Source: CAZMXS01 sp964570325 (GTDB lineage: Bacteria; Verrucomicrobiota; Kiritimatiellia; CAIQIC01; CAZMXS01). Taken from it: a stretch of DNA of 64,000 bases. The stretch lies in assembly GCA_964570325.1 (NCBI GenBank), contig CAZMXS010000007.1, positions 1 through 64,000 on the forward strand. The letters run 5' to 3'. The translations under genes were made by a program, and so were the position numbers. Positions 1 to 7,171 of this stretch are shown here, in pieces (position 1 is the first letter of the stretch; the number at the start of each line of letters is the position of its first letter). The notes under the pieces were generated by a model. That model was given only the letters and a program-made list of their open reading frames with translations, was not told the DNA's origin and made no database searches.

Positions 1-1
1 T

Positions 2-397
2 CAGAATCTCGAGCGCGACCAGCGGCCGGAAGTGGATTGGGCTTATGTGCGCAAGATCAATCTTCTTGTGCTTGATGGCCGGTTCAATCCGGCCCTCGCG
101 TATTGCCGTGCCCGCTTGGCCGAGCGGCCGGGTCCCGTTCTGCGCGAAAAACTGGCCGAACTCTACGCCCGCAACGAGCTATACGAGGATGCCTATGCGG
201 AATTCCAGAAGGTGCTGGATGAGGCCCGTACCCCCGAAACCGCCATCCGGGTCGGCTCGCGCCTGATTGCCATGTTGCGCATGTTGGGGCAGACAGCGGC
301 GGCGGACAAGATTGCGGCCCGCGTGCGCGAACGCTGGCCGGATAGCCCGCTGTTGCCCTGGCTCGAAATCGCCGGGTCGGCGCAGGGCGGACGGTAG
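2..397 (+). CDS. C-terminal part of a TPR-like protein (5' end outside window)
   Basis: The reading frame is open to the window's left edge, so this is the 131-residue tail of a longer protein; the internal GTG at 32 is not needed as a start. The residues form paired amphipathic helices (VLREKLAELYARNELYEDA, then a helix ending AADKIAARVRERWPD) with the A-x-x-x-Y/F and L-A spacing of tetratricopeptide repeats. It ends in a short Gly/Arg tail. Such proteins are usually scaffolds, but nothing here identifies the partner. The next gene starts about 150 bp downstream. Confidence 0.55.
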   Translation, partial: QNLERDQRPEVDWAYVRKINLLVLDGRFNPALAYCRARLAERPGPVLREKLAELYARNELYEDAYAEFQKVLDEARTPETAIRVGSRLIAMLRMLGQTAAADKIAARVRERWPDSPLLPWLEIAGSAQGGR

Positions 398-545
398 GCC
401 GTAATCAGTGAGAAAGGCGTGCCGACAAAGCCGACCAGCGATTCTTCAGCCGGCCGTTGCAAGCGGGCGTTTTCGGAATGAAAGAATGTGGTGTTGCGGG
501 TCAGTGGGCCGTAAGATTTTGAATTACCAATTTCAACTTTGAACC

Positions 546-1346
546 TTGAACTCCCTCTTTGATACGCATGTACATCTTGACGCGTTTCGGGATGCCGGTG
601 ATCTGGACGCCGTTTTGGAACGCGCCGCCGCGGCCGGAGTCAGTCGGCTCATGGCCATCGGTGGCGCGCCGGCGCAAAACCGGTTCGCGGCCGAAATGGC
701 GGTTGCGCGACCGGGTCGGGTGTTCGCGGCGGCCGGCTACGATCGCTATCTGGCCGGCGAGCCGGCGCCCCTCGCGGAACTGCGCGAATGGCTCGCGCAG
801 CCGGAAGTTGTGGCGGTAGGCGAAGCCGGACTCGATTACCATTACGATCCCGAAACCCGGTCGGCGCAACGGGATTTGTTCGACTGCATGCTGGCGCTCG
901 GCCGCGAGTTCCGCAAGCCCGTCATCATTCACACGCGCGAGGCTGACGCCGATACGCTCGCGCTGGTCCGCGAACACGTCGCGGCCTGGCCCGCCGACGC
1001 CGGATGTCCGGCCGTCCTGCATTGCTTTACCGGCAGCCGCGAGTTGGCCGCCCAACTGCTCGACTTGGGATTGATGATCAGCTTCAGCGGTATTATAACA
1101 TTTCGCAATGCCGACCCGTTGCGCGCGGTGGTTCGTTTCGTGCCGCTGGATCGGATGTTGGTGGAGACCGACGCGCCTTTCCTGGCGCCGGTCCCGCACC
1201 GCGGGCAGCGCAATGAGCCGGCATGGGTCGCGCGGGTGGCCGAAAAAATAGCGGAATTGAAGGGCATAGGCCCGGACGAGGTGGCAGCCGTGACCGGCCG
1301 GAATGCAGCGCGGGTTTTCAAATTAAACAAGGAAGGCATGTTATGA
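546..1346 (+). CDS. tatD: TatD-family metal-dependent hydrolase (DNase)
   Basis: A 266-residue TIM-barrel metallohydrolase, the usual size for TatD/YcfH, which are metal-dependent 3'-5' exonucleases or deoxyribonucleases. Metal ligands are visible in order: H8-V-H10 in the N-terminal FDTHVHLD, E93 in GEAGLDYH, H129 in IIHTREAD, H159 in LHCFTGS and D209 in ETDAPFLAP. The start is TTG; an in-frame TGA lies two codons upstream and no ATG would preserve the HxH motif, so TTG is the only reasonable choice. The stop overlaps the ROK kinase start by 4 bp (ATGA), indicating translational coupling. Confidence 0.93.
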   Translation: MNSLFDTHVHLDAFRDAGDLDAVLERAAAAGVSRLMAIGGAPAQNRFAAEMAVARPGRVFAAAGYDRYLAGEPAPLAELREWLAQPEVVAVGEAGLDYHYDPETRSAQRDLFDCMLALGREFRKPVIIHTREADADTLALVREHVAAWPADAGCPAVLHCFTGSRELAAQLLDLGLMISFSGIITFRNADPLRAVVRFVPLDRMLVETDAPFLAPVPHRGQRNEPAWVARVAEKIAELKGIGPDEVAAVTGRNAARVFKLNKEGML

Positions 1347-2314
1347 CCAAGCCAGCCGAGATACGTCAGGCCGTGGGAATTGATTTTGGCGGCACCTCCG
1401 TCAAGCTGGCGGTGGTGGATGAAACCGGACAGATCAAGGCGCGCGCCCGGTTTGCCACCGAGGAAGCAAACGGGGTCGCAAACTGGATTGATCTTGTCGC
1501 CCAGTTGCTCGACACCATGCTGACCGACGAGGTCAAGGCGGCCGGCCCCCTGGCCGGCATTGGCGTCGGTGTGCCCGGTTTCGTGGATTATGAACGCGGT
1601 TTTGTCTACAACCTGACCAATGTGCCCGGCTGGCGCGCCGTGGAACTGGCGCCCACGCTCGAAAAACGCTTTAACCTGCGCGCGCGCGTGGACAACGACG
1701 TCAATGTCATGGCCCTCGGCGAGTGCACGTTTGGCGCCGGCCGCGCCTACCAAAACGCTGTCTTCGTTACCCTTGGCACCGGAGTCGGCGGCGGCCTGCT
1801 GATCAATAACAAGATTTATCGCGGCGCCTATTCCATGGCCGGCGAGATCGGCCATATCTCGATTGACATGAACGGCATCCAGGCGCCGACCGGCAAGGGC
1901 GGGGTGGAGCAATATGTCGGCAACCGTCGAATCGTCGAACGCGCGCTCAAACAGATCCAGGAAGGACGCAAGTCCATCATCATGGACCTGGCCAAGGGGG
2001 ATATGCGCGCCGTCACGCCGGAACTGATTGCGCAGGCGGCCCAGCAGGATGACCAGTTGGCGCTGGAGACCTTCGACTTCGTCGCCGACTGTCTGGCGAC
2101 GATGTTTGCCTCGGTCAGCTATCTGATCCAGCCGCAGGCGTTCATTGTCGGCGGCGGCGTGGCCCAGAGCGGGCCGATCCTGTTCGACCCGCTCCGCAAA
2201 CATGTGGACGAACGATTGATTTCCTATTTCTCCGAGCGGCTGGTGATCAAGACCGCCGAACTCGGCAACGACGCCGGCGTGATTGGCGCGGCTACGCTGC
2301 TCTTCAAGGAATAG
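1343..2314 (+). CDS. ROK-family sugar kinase (glucokinase-like)
   Basis: A 323-residue ROK protein, expected to phosphorylate glucose or a related sugar with ATP, or act as an N-acetylhexosamine kinase. The phosphate-binding loop GIDFGGTSVK is at residues 12-21, the catalytic base is D119 in NDVNVMALGE, followed by GTGVGGGLL and AGEIGHISID. Oddity: after GHISID, ROK proteins normally carry a CxCGxxGCxE zinc site. Here that segment reads NGIQAPTGKGGVEQYVGN with no cysteine, so the structural zinc site is absent. The ATG overlaps the tatD stop and has an AAGGAAGG ribosome site; the patatin gene starts 3 bp after its stop. Confidence 0.9.
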   Translation: MTKPAEIRQAVGIDFGGTSVKLAVVDETGQIKARARFATEEANGVANWIDLVAQLLDTMLTDEVKAAGPLAGIGVGVPGFVDYERGFVYNLTNVPGWRAVELAPTLEKRFNLRARVDNDVNVMALGECTFGAGRAYQNAVFVTLGTGVGGGLLINNKIYRGAYSMAGEIGHISIDMNGIQAPTGKGGVEQYVGNRRIVERALKQIQEGRKSIIMDLAKGDMRAVTPELIAQAAQQDDQLALETFDFVADCLATMFASVSYLIQPQAFIVGGGVAQSGPILFDPLRKHVDERLISYFSERLVIKTAELGNDAGVIGAATLLFKE

Positions 2315-2317
2315 GCG

Positions 2318-3262
2318 ATGAAGTTCCACCTGGGCCGCAAGAAGAAGATCGGCCTGGCACTGGGCGGCGGCGCCGCGCGCGGCTGGGCGCATCTCGGCGT
2401 TATCCAGGCCTTGCAGGAGCGGGGCGTTACCGTGGACTTCGTTGCCGGCACCAGCATGGGCGCGCTGGTTGGCGGCTTCTTCGCCGCCGGCCGCCTGCCG
2501 GTTTTGCGCGAATTGGCTGTCCAACTCGACTGGAAACAGGTTCTCTATTATTTCTTTGAAATGTCGTTCTCGCGCTCCGGCCTGGTGGACGGCCGCAAGA
2601 TTGTGGAGTGGATTCGCCGGAATGTCCCCGTGCATGGTCTCGCGGAATTGCCGCTCCCATTTCGGGCCGTTGCCACCGACGTGCTCAGCGGGCGCGAGGT
2701 GGTCATTGCCGAGGGCGACCTGATTGACGCAATCCGCGCCAGTATCGCCATCCCCGGGCTTTTTACCCCGGTCAACCGCGGCGGGATGGTGCTGGTGGAT
2801 GGCGGCCTGACCAACCCGGTCCCGGTCAGTGTCGCGCGCGAGATGGGCGCGGAGAAGGTGATTGCGGTGGACCTGAACTACGATCTGATCGGCAGCCGCC
2901 AACGGCGCCGGAACGTGCGCCTCGATGAAACGGCCGCTTCTGCCGAGCCCGACGCGCCGGACCCGCTGGCCCGCATGGCGCCCATGCTGGAGAAGATCAA
3001 TGCCAGTTTCCGCCGCTTGAATCTGCCGCCGTTGCCGGTGAAACGCCGACCTGCGTCCGGCGCGGCGCTTCCGGGAATCGCGGATGTGTTGGGCAATTCG
3101 ATCCGTATCGCCGAGGCTCAGATCACCGCCACGCGCCTGAAAATTGATCCGCCCGATGTGCTGATCCGGCCGGAGGTTGGCGGGATCATGATCATGGATT
3201 TCCACCGGGCGCAGGAAGCCATCGCGGCCGGCTATACCGCCGCCGTCAAGGCGCTGGGTTGA
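2318..3262 (+). CDS. Patatin-like phospholipase (RssA/NTE family)
   Basis: A 314-residue patatin-fold serine hydrolase, predicted to cleave acyl esters of phospholipids or lysophospholipids. It shows the oxyanion-hole glycine segment LALGGGAARGWAHLG (from about residue 13), the nucleophile elbow G-T-S46-M-G, and the catalytic aspartate D161 in LVDGGLTNPVPV, completing the Ser-Asp dyad. No signal peptide or membrane span is evident, so it is likely cytoplasmic or membrane-peripheral. It is third in a tatD-ROK-patatin run and its 3' end overlaps the opposing yggU gene by 17 bp. The physiological substrate cannot be read from sequence. Confidence 0.92.
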   Translation: MKFHLGRKKKIGLALGGGAARGWAHLGVIQALQERGVTVDFVAGTSMGALVGGFFAAGRLPVLRELAVQLDWKQVLYYFFEMSFSRSGLVDGRKIVEWIRRNVPVHGLAELPLPFRAVATDVLSGREVVIAEGDLIDAIRASIAIPGLFTPVNRGGMVLVDGGLTNPVPVSVAREMGAEKVIAVDLNYDLIGSRQRRRNVRLDETAASAEPDAPDPLARMAPMLEKINASFRRLNLPPLPVKRRPASGAALPGIADVLGNSIRIAEAQITATRLKIDPPDVLIRPEVGGIMIMDFHRAQEAIAAGYTAAVKALG

Positions 3263-3548
3263 GCCGGGCGGCGATTTCCGCCGCGCTTCGTCCGGTGATC
3301 AACGCGGTCTTGTTCCGGCCCGTGGCCCCGCTCTCCAGCCTCACGGAACGGCGCGACAAATCCAGTCGCTCCGCCAGAAACTCGATCAGCGCCGCGTTGG
3401 CCTGGCCCTCGACCGGCGGCGCTTGCAGTCGGATCTTTAACGCATTGCCCAGCACGCCCTGCACTTCGTTGCGCGCCGCGCGCGGGACGACGCGCACGCG
3501 GATACGCACCCCCGCCGCCGTCTCCTGAATCCAGTTGTTCACGGCCAT
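3246..3548 (-). CDS. DUF167/YggU family protein
   Basis: A 100-residue protein with the YggU core: IRVRVVPRAARNEV near the N-terminus, then LKIRLQAPPVEGQANAALIE and a tail ending in TGRNKTALITG. The family is widespread and small, with no firmly established function. Length and motif order match complete members, so it appears intact. It is convergent with the patatin gene, overlapping it by 17 bp, and divergent from the M50 protease gene across a 68-bp gap. Confidence 0.88.
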   Translation of the reverse strand: MAVNNWIQETAAGVRIRVRVVPRAARNEVQGVLGNALKIRLQAPPVEGQANAALIEFLAERLDLSRRSVRLESGATGRNKTALITGRSAAEIAARLNPAP

Positions 3549-3616
3549 TTTCCGATTCCCAATTTTATCATTTTCAATATGCTTTCAACCCAGACGCAGT
3601 GCCGGTGACATTTATT

Positions 3617-4270
3617 ATGAGCCTGTTCATCACCAAGTTGCTCGCCGACCCGATGACCTTTTTTTCATGGGTCATTATCGTGACCTTTTCCATCTGCCTG
3701 CACGAGTATTTTCATGCGGCGGCCGCGCTGCGGATGGGGGACGATACCGCCGCGCGCGCCGGGCATCTTTCGCTGAATCCGCTGGTCCAGATGGGCTGGT
3801 CGTCGGTGATCATGCTGGCGCTGATCGGCATCGCGTGGGGCGCCGTGCCGGTCAATGCCGGCCGCCTCCGGACTCGCGGCGCCGCGGCGCTGGTTTCCTT
3901 CGCCGGGCCGGCCGCCAACCTCCTGCTGTGCGCCATCTTCGCCTTGCTTGCGGTGGTGTCCGTGCTGGTTGCGGTGTCCAGCGAGGCATTGCTCATCCCG
4001 GCGACTTTTTTCCGACTGGCCAGTTTGGCCAATGGCGTGCTGTTCCTGTTCAACATGCTTCCCGTGCCGATGTTCGACGGCTGGACGGTGTTCGCGCTGT
4101 TCTTCCCCCGGTTGAACCGCCTCGGCGCGCAGTCGGCGCAGGCGACATCGTGGATATTCCTACTGGTCGTGTTCATGACCCCGATCGGTCAACTGATCTG
4201 GCATTGGGGTGAGGCGCTGGCGGTCGGCTGCATGTCTGGCTGGACCATGCTGTTTCGCTTGATCCTCTAG
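3617..4270 (+). CDS. Site-2-protease-like M50 membrane metalloprotease
   Basis: A 217-residue polytopic membrane protein of the minimal M50 type. The zinc motif HEYFH (HExxH) sits at the end of the first membrane helix (SICLHEYFHAAAALRMGD). The third ligand region NMLPVPMFDGW matches the NxxPxPxxDG motif. Four to five hydrophobic helices surround these and no PDZ domain is present. Such enzymes cleave substrates within the membrane or prune membrane proteins; no target is suggested by the neighbours. The start is uncertain: ATG at 3617 is taken, with GTG at 3599 as an alternative; neither has a good ribosome site. Confidence 0.85.
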   Translation: MSLFITKLLADPMTFFSWVIIVTFSICLHEYFHAAAALRMGDDTAARAGHLSLNPLVQMGWSSVIMLALIGIAWGAVPVNAGRLRTRGAAALVSFAGPAANLLLCAIFALLAVVSVLVAVSSEALLIPATFFRLASLANGVLFLFNMLPVPMFDGWTVFALFFPRLNRLGAQSAQATSWIFLLVVFMTPIGQLIWHWGEALAVGCMSGWTMLFRLIL

Positions 4271-4272
4271 TC

Positions 4273-5010
4273 CTACCATGATTCCGCGGAAGACGCGGGC
4301 GAGGACGCCGCCGAACCTGGCGGCGGTTTGGGGGGGTGATTCGCGTGTGGGCGCAGGCGCCGGCAGACATTGATGAACAGCACCGTCTGGGCCACGACGA
4401 TCAACATGGCGATGCTCCAGGCGATCAATTCCAGTGGAATGGTGTCCGTTCCATACGGTGTACTTTCCGCGATGATGACGCTGACGAGCACGTGCGTGGC
4501 CAGGACGACGACGCTGATCAGAAAGCCGCGGTGGCACAGGGCTTCGATAATTTCCGCGGCGGCCGACGGCCGCGCGTGGTTCCATTCCCAGGCCAGCCGG
4601 CGCGCTGGGACCAGCAGGATCGCCAGGCCGAACACCGCCGTCTCCCAGGCGGCCCGCAGGATGTGCAACTCCACCAGCGAAAACAGCAGGATCAGCATGG
4701 CAATCGTGATGAAAAGATGCCGAACCGCGAACAACAATCCGGGAAACCAGCGGTTCGCCGTTGCGGCCAGACGCGCGCCTGGAGGTGACATCCGGCTGCG
4801 CGTGAACGGCAGCTCATGCGCTCCCCACAGGATCAGTTCCAGCCCCAGACACAAGCCGAGCGCGCTCCACAGACCGGGGCCGGGCCAGCGCCGGGCCGCC
4901 AGCATCAGCAGACCGACCAGGCAGATGACCAGCGCGCCAATCTGGCGCGTGCGGGTATAATGCCGCCGGTGGAGGTGGCGGGCCGGCTGATATTCGGGAA
5001 ACAAGGGCAT
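4273..5010 (-). CDS. Polytopic membrane protein of unknown function
   Basis: A 245-residue protein with about five or six hydrophobic helices (ALVICLVGLLMLAARR, ALGLCLGLELILWG, FAVRHLFITIAMLILLF, FLISVVVLATHVLVSVII, LELIAWSIAMLIVVAQ) and a hydrophilic C-terminus rich in Pro and Ser. I recognise no family motif. The ATG at 5010 is preferred over the upstream TTG at 5046, which would add only a Pro-rich stretch. The gene is convergent with the M50 protease (2-bp gap) and divergent from pyrE. Its promoter side contains the palindrome pair at 5055-5104, so those sites could affect either gene. Confidence 0.7.
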   Translation of the reverse strand: MPLFPEYQPARHLHRRHYTRTRQIGALVICLVGLLMLAARRWPGPGLWSALGLCLGLELILWGAHELPFTRSRMSPPGARLAATANRWFPGLLFAVRHLFITIAMLILLFSLVELHILRAAWETAVFGLAILLVPARRLAWEWNHARPSAAAEIIEALCHRGFLISVVVLATHVLVSVIIAESTPYGTDTIPLELIAWSIAMLIVVAQTVLFINVCRRLRPHANHPPKPPPGSAASSPASSAESW

Positions 5011-5054
5011 GCCCGGATTTAATGGCGGGCGGCCGGGCCCTGTCAATGCCGCGG

Positions 5055-5104
5055 TTTTCCAATGATTGGAAAAAAATCTGGCTTATTTTCCAATGATTGG
5101 AAAA
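5055..5104. repeat. Pair of 19-bp palindromes, 31-bp period, upstream of pyrE
   Basis: Two identical copies of TTTTCCAATGATTGGAAAA occupy 5055-5073 and 5086-5104. Each is a perfect 9-bp inverted repeat around one central G. Starts are 31 bp apart, about three helical turns, so both would face the same side of the DNA. The second copy ends 10 bp before the pyrE ATG, where a ribosome site would normally lie, and no purine-rich Shine-Dalgarno is otherwise visible. The form suggests a binding site for a dimeric protein or a structured leader. The same motif and spacing recur at 59246-59326. Confidence 0.85.
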
Positions 5105-5114
5105 AATACCACTC

Positions 5115-5696
5115 ATGAAACCCGAAGAGATTTTCAAGATATTCAAAGAAACGAACGCGCTGTTGTCCGGCCACTTTGAACTGCGTTCCGGCCTGCACAG
5201 CGATCAATATTTTCAGTGCGCCCTCGTGCTGCAGCACCCGAACATCGCCGAGCAGTTGTGCCATGCTGTTGCCGAGAAGATGCGGTTGGGGGAGGGGGCG
5301 CGGCTCAAGGTGGACGGCGTGATTTCACCTGCGCTGGGTGGTATCCCGGTGGGCCATGAGATCGGTCGCGCGTTGAATGTTCGCGCGATTTTTGCGGAAA
5401 AGGACAAGGACGGGAAATTGATTCTGCGCCGCGCCTTCGAGATCAAGCCGGGCGAGCACTTTGTCGTCGCCGAGGACGTGGTCACGCGCGGCGGACGCGT
5501 GCAAGAGGTCATAGATATCGTCACCGCGCGCGGCGGCATTGTCGAGGCGATTGCGGTCCTGGTGGATCGCAGCGGCGGCAAGGCCGCGTTCAAGCATCCG
5601 GTCTACAGCCTGCTGCAATGGGAGCCGATCACGTGGGAGCCCGCGGCCTGCCCGCTTTGCCGGCAGGGTTCCAAACCCGTACACCCGGGCAGTTAG
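5115..5696 (+). CDS. pyrE: Orotate phosphoribosyltransferase
   Basis: A 193-residue enzyme joining orotate to PRPP to give orotidine 5'-phosphate in de novo pyrimidine synthesis. The N-terminal substrate region reads ALLSGHFELRSGLHSDQYF, typical of PyrE. The PRPP loop VVAEDVVTRGGRVQEV lies near residue 117, with Arg replacing the usual second Thr/Ser. The C-terminus carries a small Cys pair (ACPLC) common in longer bacterial and archaeal PyrE. ATG 5115 is chosen because the upstream TTG at 5097 lies inside the palindrome. The palindrome pair overlies its leader, so expression may depend on it. The stop overlaps the opposing rmuC stop. Confidence 0.93.
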   Translation: MKPEEIFKIFKETNALLSGHFELRSGLHSDQYFQCALVLQHPNIAEQLCHAVAEKMRLGEGARLKVDGVISPALGGIPVGHEIGRALNVRAIFAEKDKDGKLILRRAFEIKPGEHFVVAEDVVTRGGRVQEVIDIVTARGGIVEAIAVLVDRSGGKAAFKHPVYSLLQWEPITWEPAACPLCRQGSKPVHPGS

Positions 5697-7039
5697 CTGG
5701 AGCGATCCGGCGGCGCCTCGTCCGCGCGGTCGCGGTCGGCCAGTTCGGCTGGGAGTTGCTTGCGGGGCTTGATGCCCAGATCGCATAGTTTCTGGGCCTG
5801 GCCGATCAAGTTGCCGGGGCCGCGCGAGAGCTTGGCGACGGCCGCGTCGAATGATTCCTGCGCCTGGGCCAGGCTCTTGCCGATCGCGCCCAGATCTTCC
5901 GCGAAACCGGCGAACTTTTCATAGAGCAGGCGGCCGCGCTCGGCGATTTCGTAGGCGTTGCGGTCCTGCTGCTCGCGCTTCCAGATCGTGGCGATGATCC
6001 GCAACGCCAACAGCAGGGTGGAGGGGCCGACCAGCAGCACCCGGTTTTTTAACGCATCGTCATATAACTGCGGCTCGTGCGCGACCGCCGCGATGTAGGC
6101 GGCTTCGACCGGGATGCACATGATGACCAGGTCGAGGGAGCGGATGCCGGCCAGGCCGCCGTAGTCCTTGGCGCCCAGGTCGGCGGCGTGCGCGCGGACC
6201 GCCGTGACATGGGCCGCCAGCGCGGCTTCGCGCTCGGCTGCCGTGTTCGCCGCGCAGTAGCGCGCATAGGCGTTGAGGATGACCTTGGAATCAATGATTA
6301 CGTCCTTGCCTTCAGGCAGGTGGACGACGAAATCTGGGTAGCGGTTGCGCGGCCCGCCGAAACGTTCGCCCAGGCCGACCTGCGTGTCGTATTCGCGGCC
6401 GCGCGTCAATCCGGAATGTTCGAGAACCTGTTCCAGCACCAGTTCGCCCCAGTTGCCGCGCGTCTTGCTCTCTCCCTTCAGGGCCTTGGTGAGATTGACC
6501 GCCTCCTGGCTGATTTGCTGGTTGAGTGTCTTGAGATGCTGGATCTCGCTCAATAACGAGGCTTGGTCCCGGGTTTGTTCGGTGTGGACGGCATCCACTC
6601 GCGCGCGGAATTGGTCGAGTTGCTCGCGCACGGGCACGAGCAATTGCTCAAGGGCCTGGCGGCTGAAGTCGGAAAAAGAACGACTTTTTGCCTCCAGGAT
6701 GCGATTGGCCAGATTTTCGAACTCCTGGCGGAAACTCTCGCGAGCCTCGTTGAGGACGCGAATCTTCTCCGTGCCGGATCGGCGTTCCTCTTCCCACAGC
6801 GCTTGGAGACGGGCCTGGGCGGTTTCCAAGTCCCGATTGATTTGTTGCAAATCCGCGCACTCGTCGCGCAGATCCGCCAATTGGCGGTCGCGGGCGGCCA
6901 GTAAATTGTCCCGGGCGTCCAGGCGCTCGGTAAGAACGGCGCGCGCGGCTTGCGTTTTCAGCCACACGAGCCAGGCGACGATCAGTCCGGCCAACAAGCC
7001 GGCGGCCATGCCCGCCAGCATCCATAACCCTGGTGTCAT
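5693..7039 (-). CDS. rmuC: RmuC-family DNA recombination protein
   Basis: A 448-residue protein with the RmuC layout. There is one N-terminal membrane helix (LWMLAGMAAGLLAGLIVAWLV), a long charged coiled coil over about residues 35-190, then the nuclease-like core with GNWGELVLEQVLEHSGL, YPDFVVHLPEGKDVIIDSKV and KDYGGLAGIRSLDLVIMCIP. RmuC proteins limit recombination at inverted repeats; biochemical activity is poorly known. The frame continues open upstream for over 280 codons, but ATG 7039 begins the membrane helix and the upstream part is antisense to lptD. Convergent with pyrE, divergent from lptD. Confidence 0.92.
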   Translation of the reverse strand: MTPGLWMLAGMAAGLLAGLIVAWLVWLKTQAARAVLTERLDARDNLLAARDRQLADLRDECADLQQINRDLETAQARLQALWEEERRSGTEKIRVLNEARESFRQEFENLANRILEAKSRSFSDFSRQALEQLLVPVREQLDQFRARVDAVHTEQTRDQASLLSEIQHLKTLNQQISQEAVNLTKALKGESKTRGNWGELVLEQVLEHSGLTRGREYDTQVGLGERFGGPRNRYPDFVVHLPEGKDVIIDSKVILNAYARYCAANTAAEREAALAAHVTAVRAHAADLGAKDYGGLAGIRSLDLVIMCIPVEAAYIAAVAHEPQLYDDALKNRVLLVGPSTLLLALRIIATIWKREQQDRNAYEIAERGRLLYEKFAGFAEDLGAIGKSLAQAQESFDAAVAKLSRGPGNLIGQAQKLCDLGIKPRKQLPAELADRDRADEAPPDRSS

Positions 7040-7171
7040 GCGGATACCATAGCGGTTTGGGTCTTTCCGGTCCACGCTCGATCGCGCCAGCCGGGGAGAA
7101 AGTCCTTGGCGTAACCAGTCGGCTGTGATAGCTTGCGGCGTACAATTTTTCAGAAGGAGCGCCGCGAACCG

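Noticed and set aside
929..3205. 758-codon open frame on the minus strand
   Set aside because: It runs antisense to tatD, the ROK kinase and patatin, all of which have complete motif sets; its product is Arg/His/Gln-rich without domains, as expected for a shadow frame in GC-rich DNA.
4956..4961. TATAAT upstream of pyrE as its promoter
   Set aside because: It is about 150 bp from the pyrE ATG, inside the opposing membrane-protein gene, with no -35 at the right spacing.
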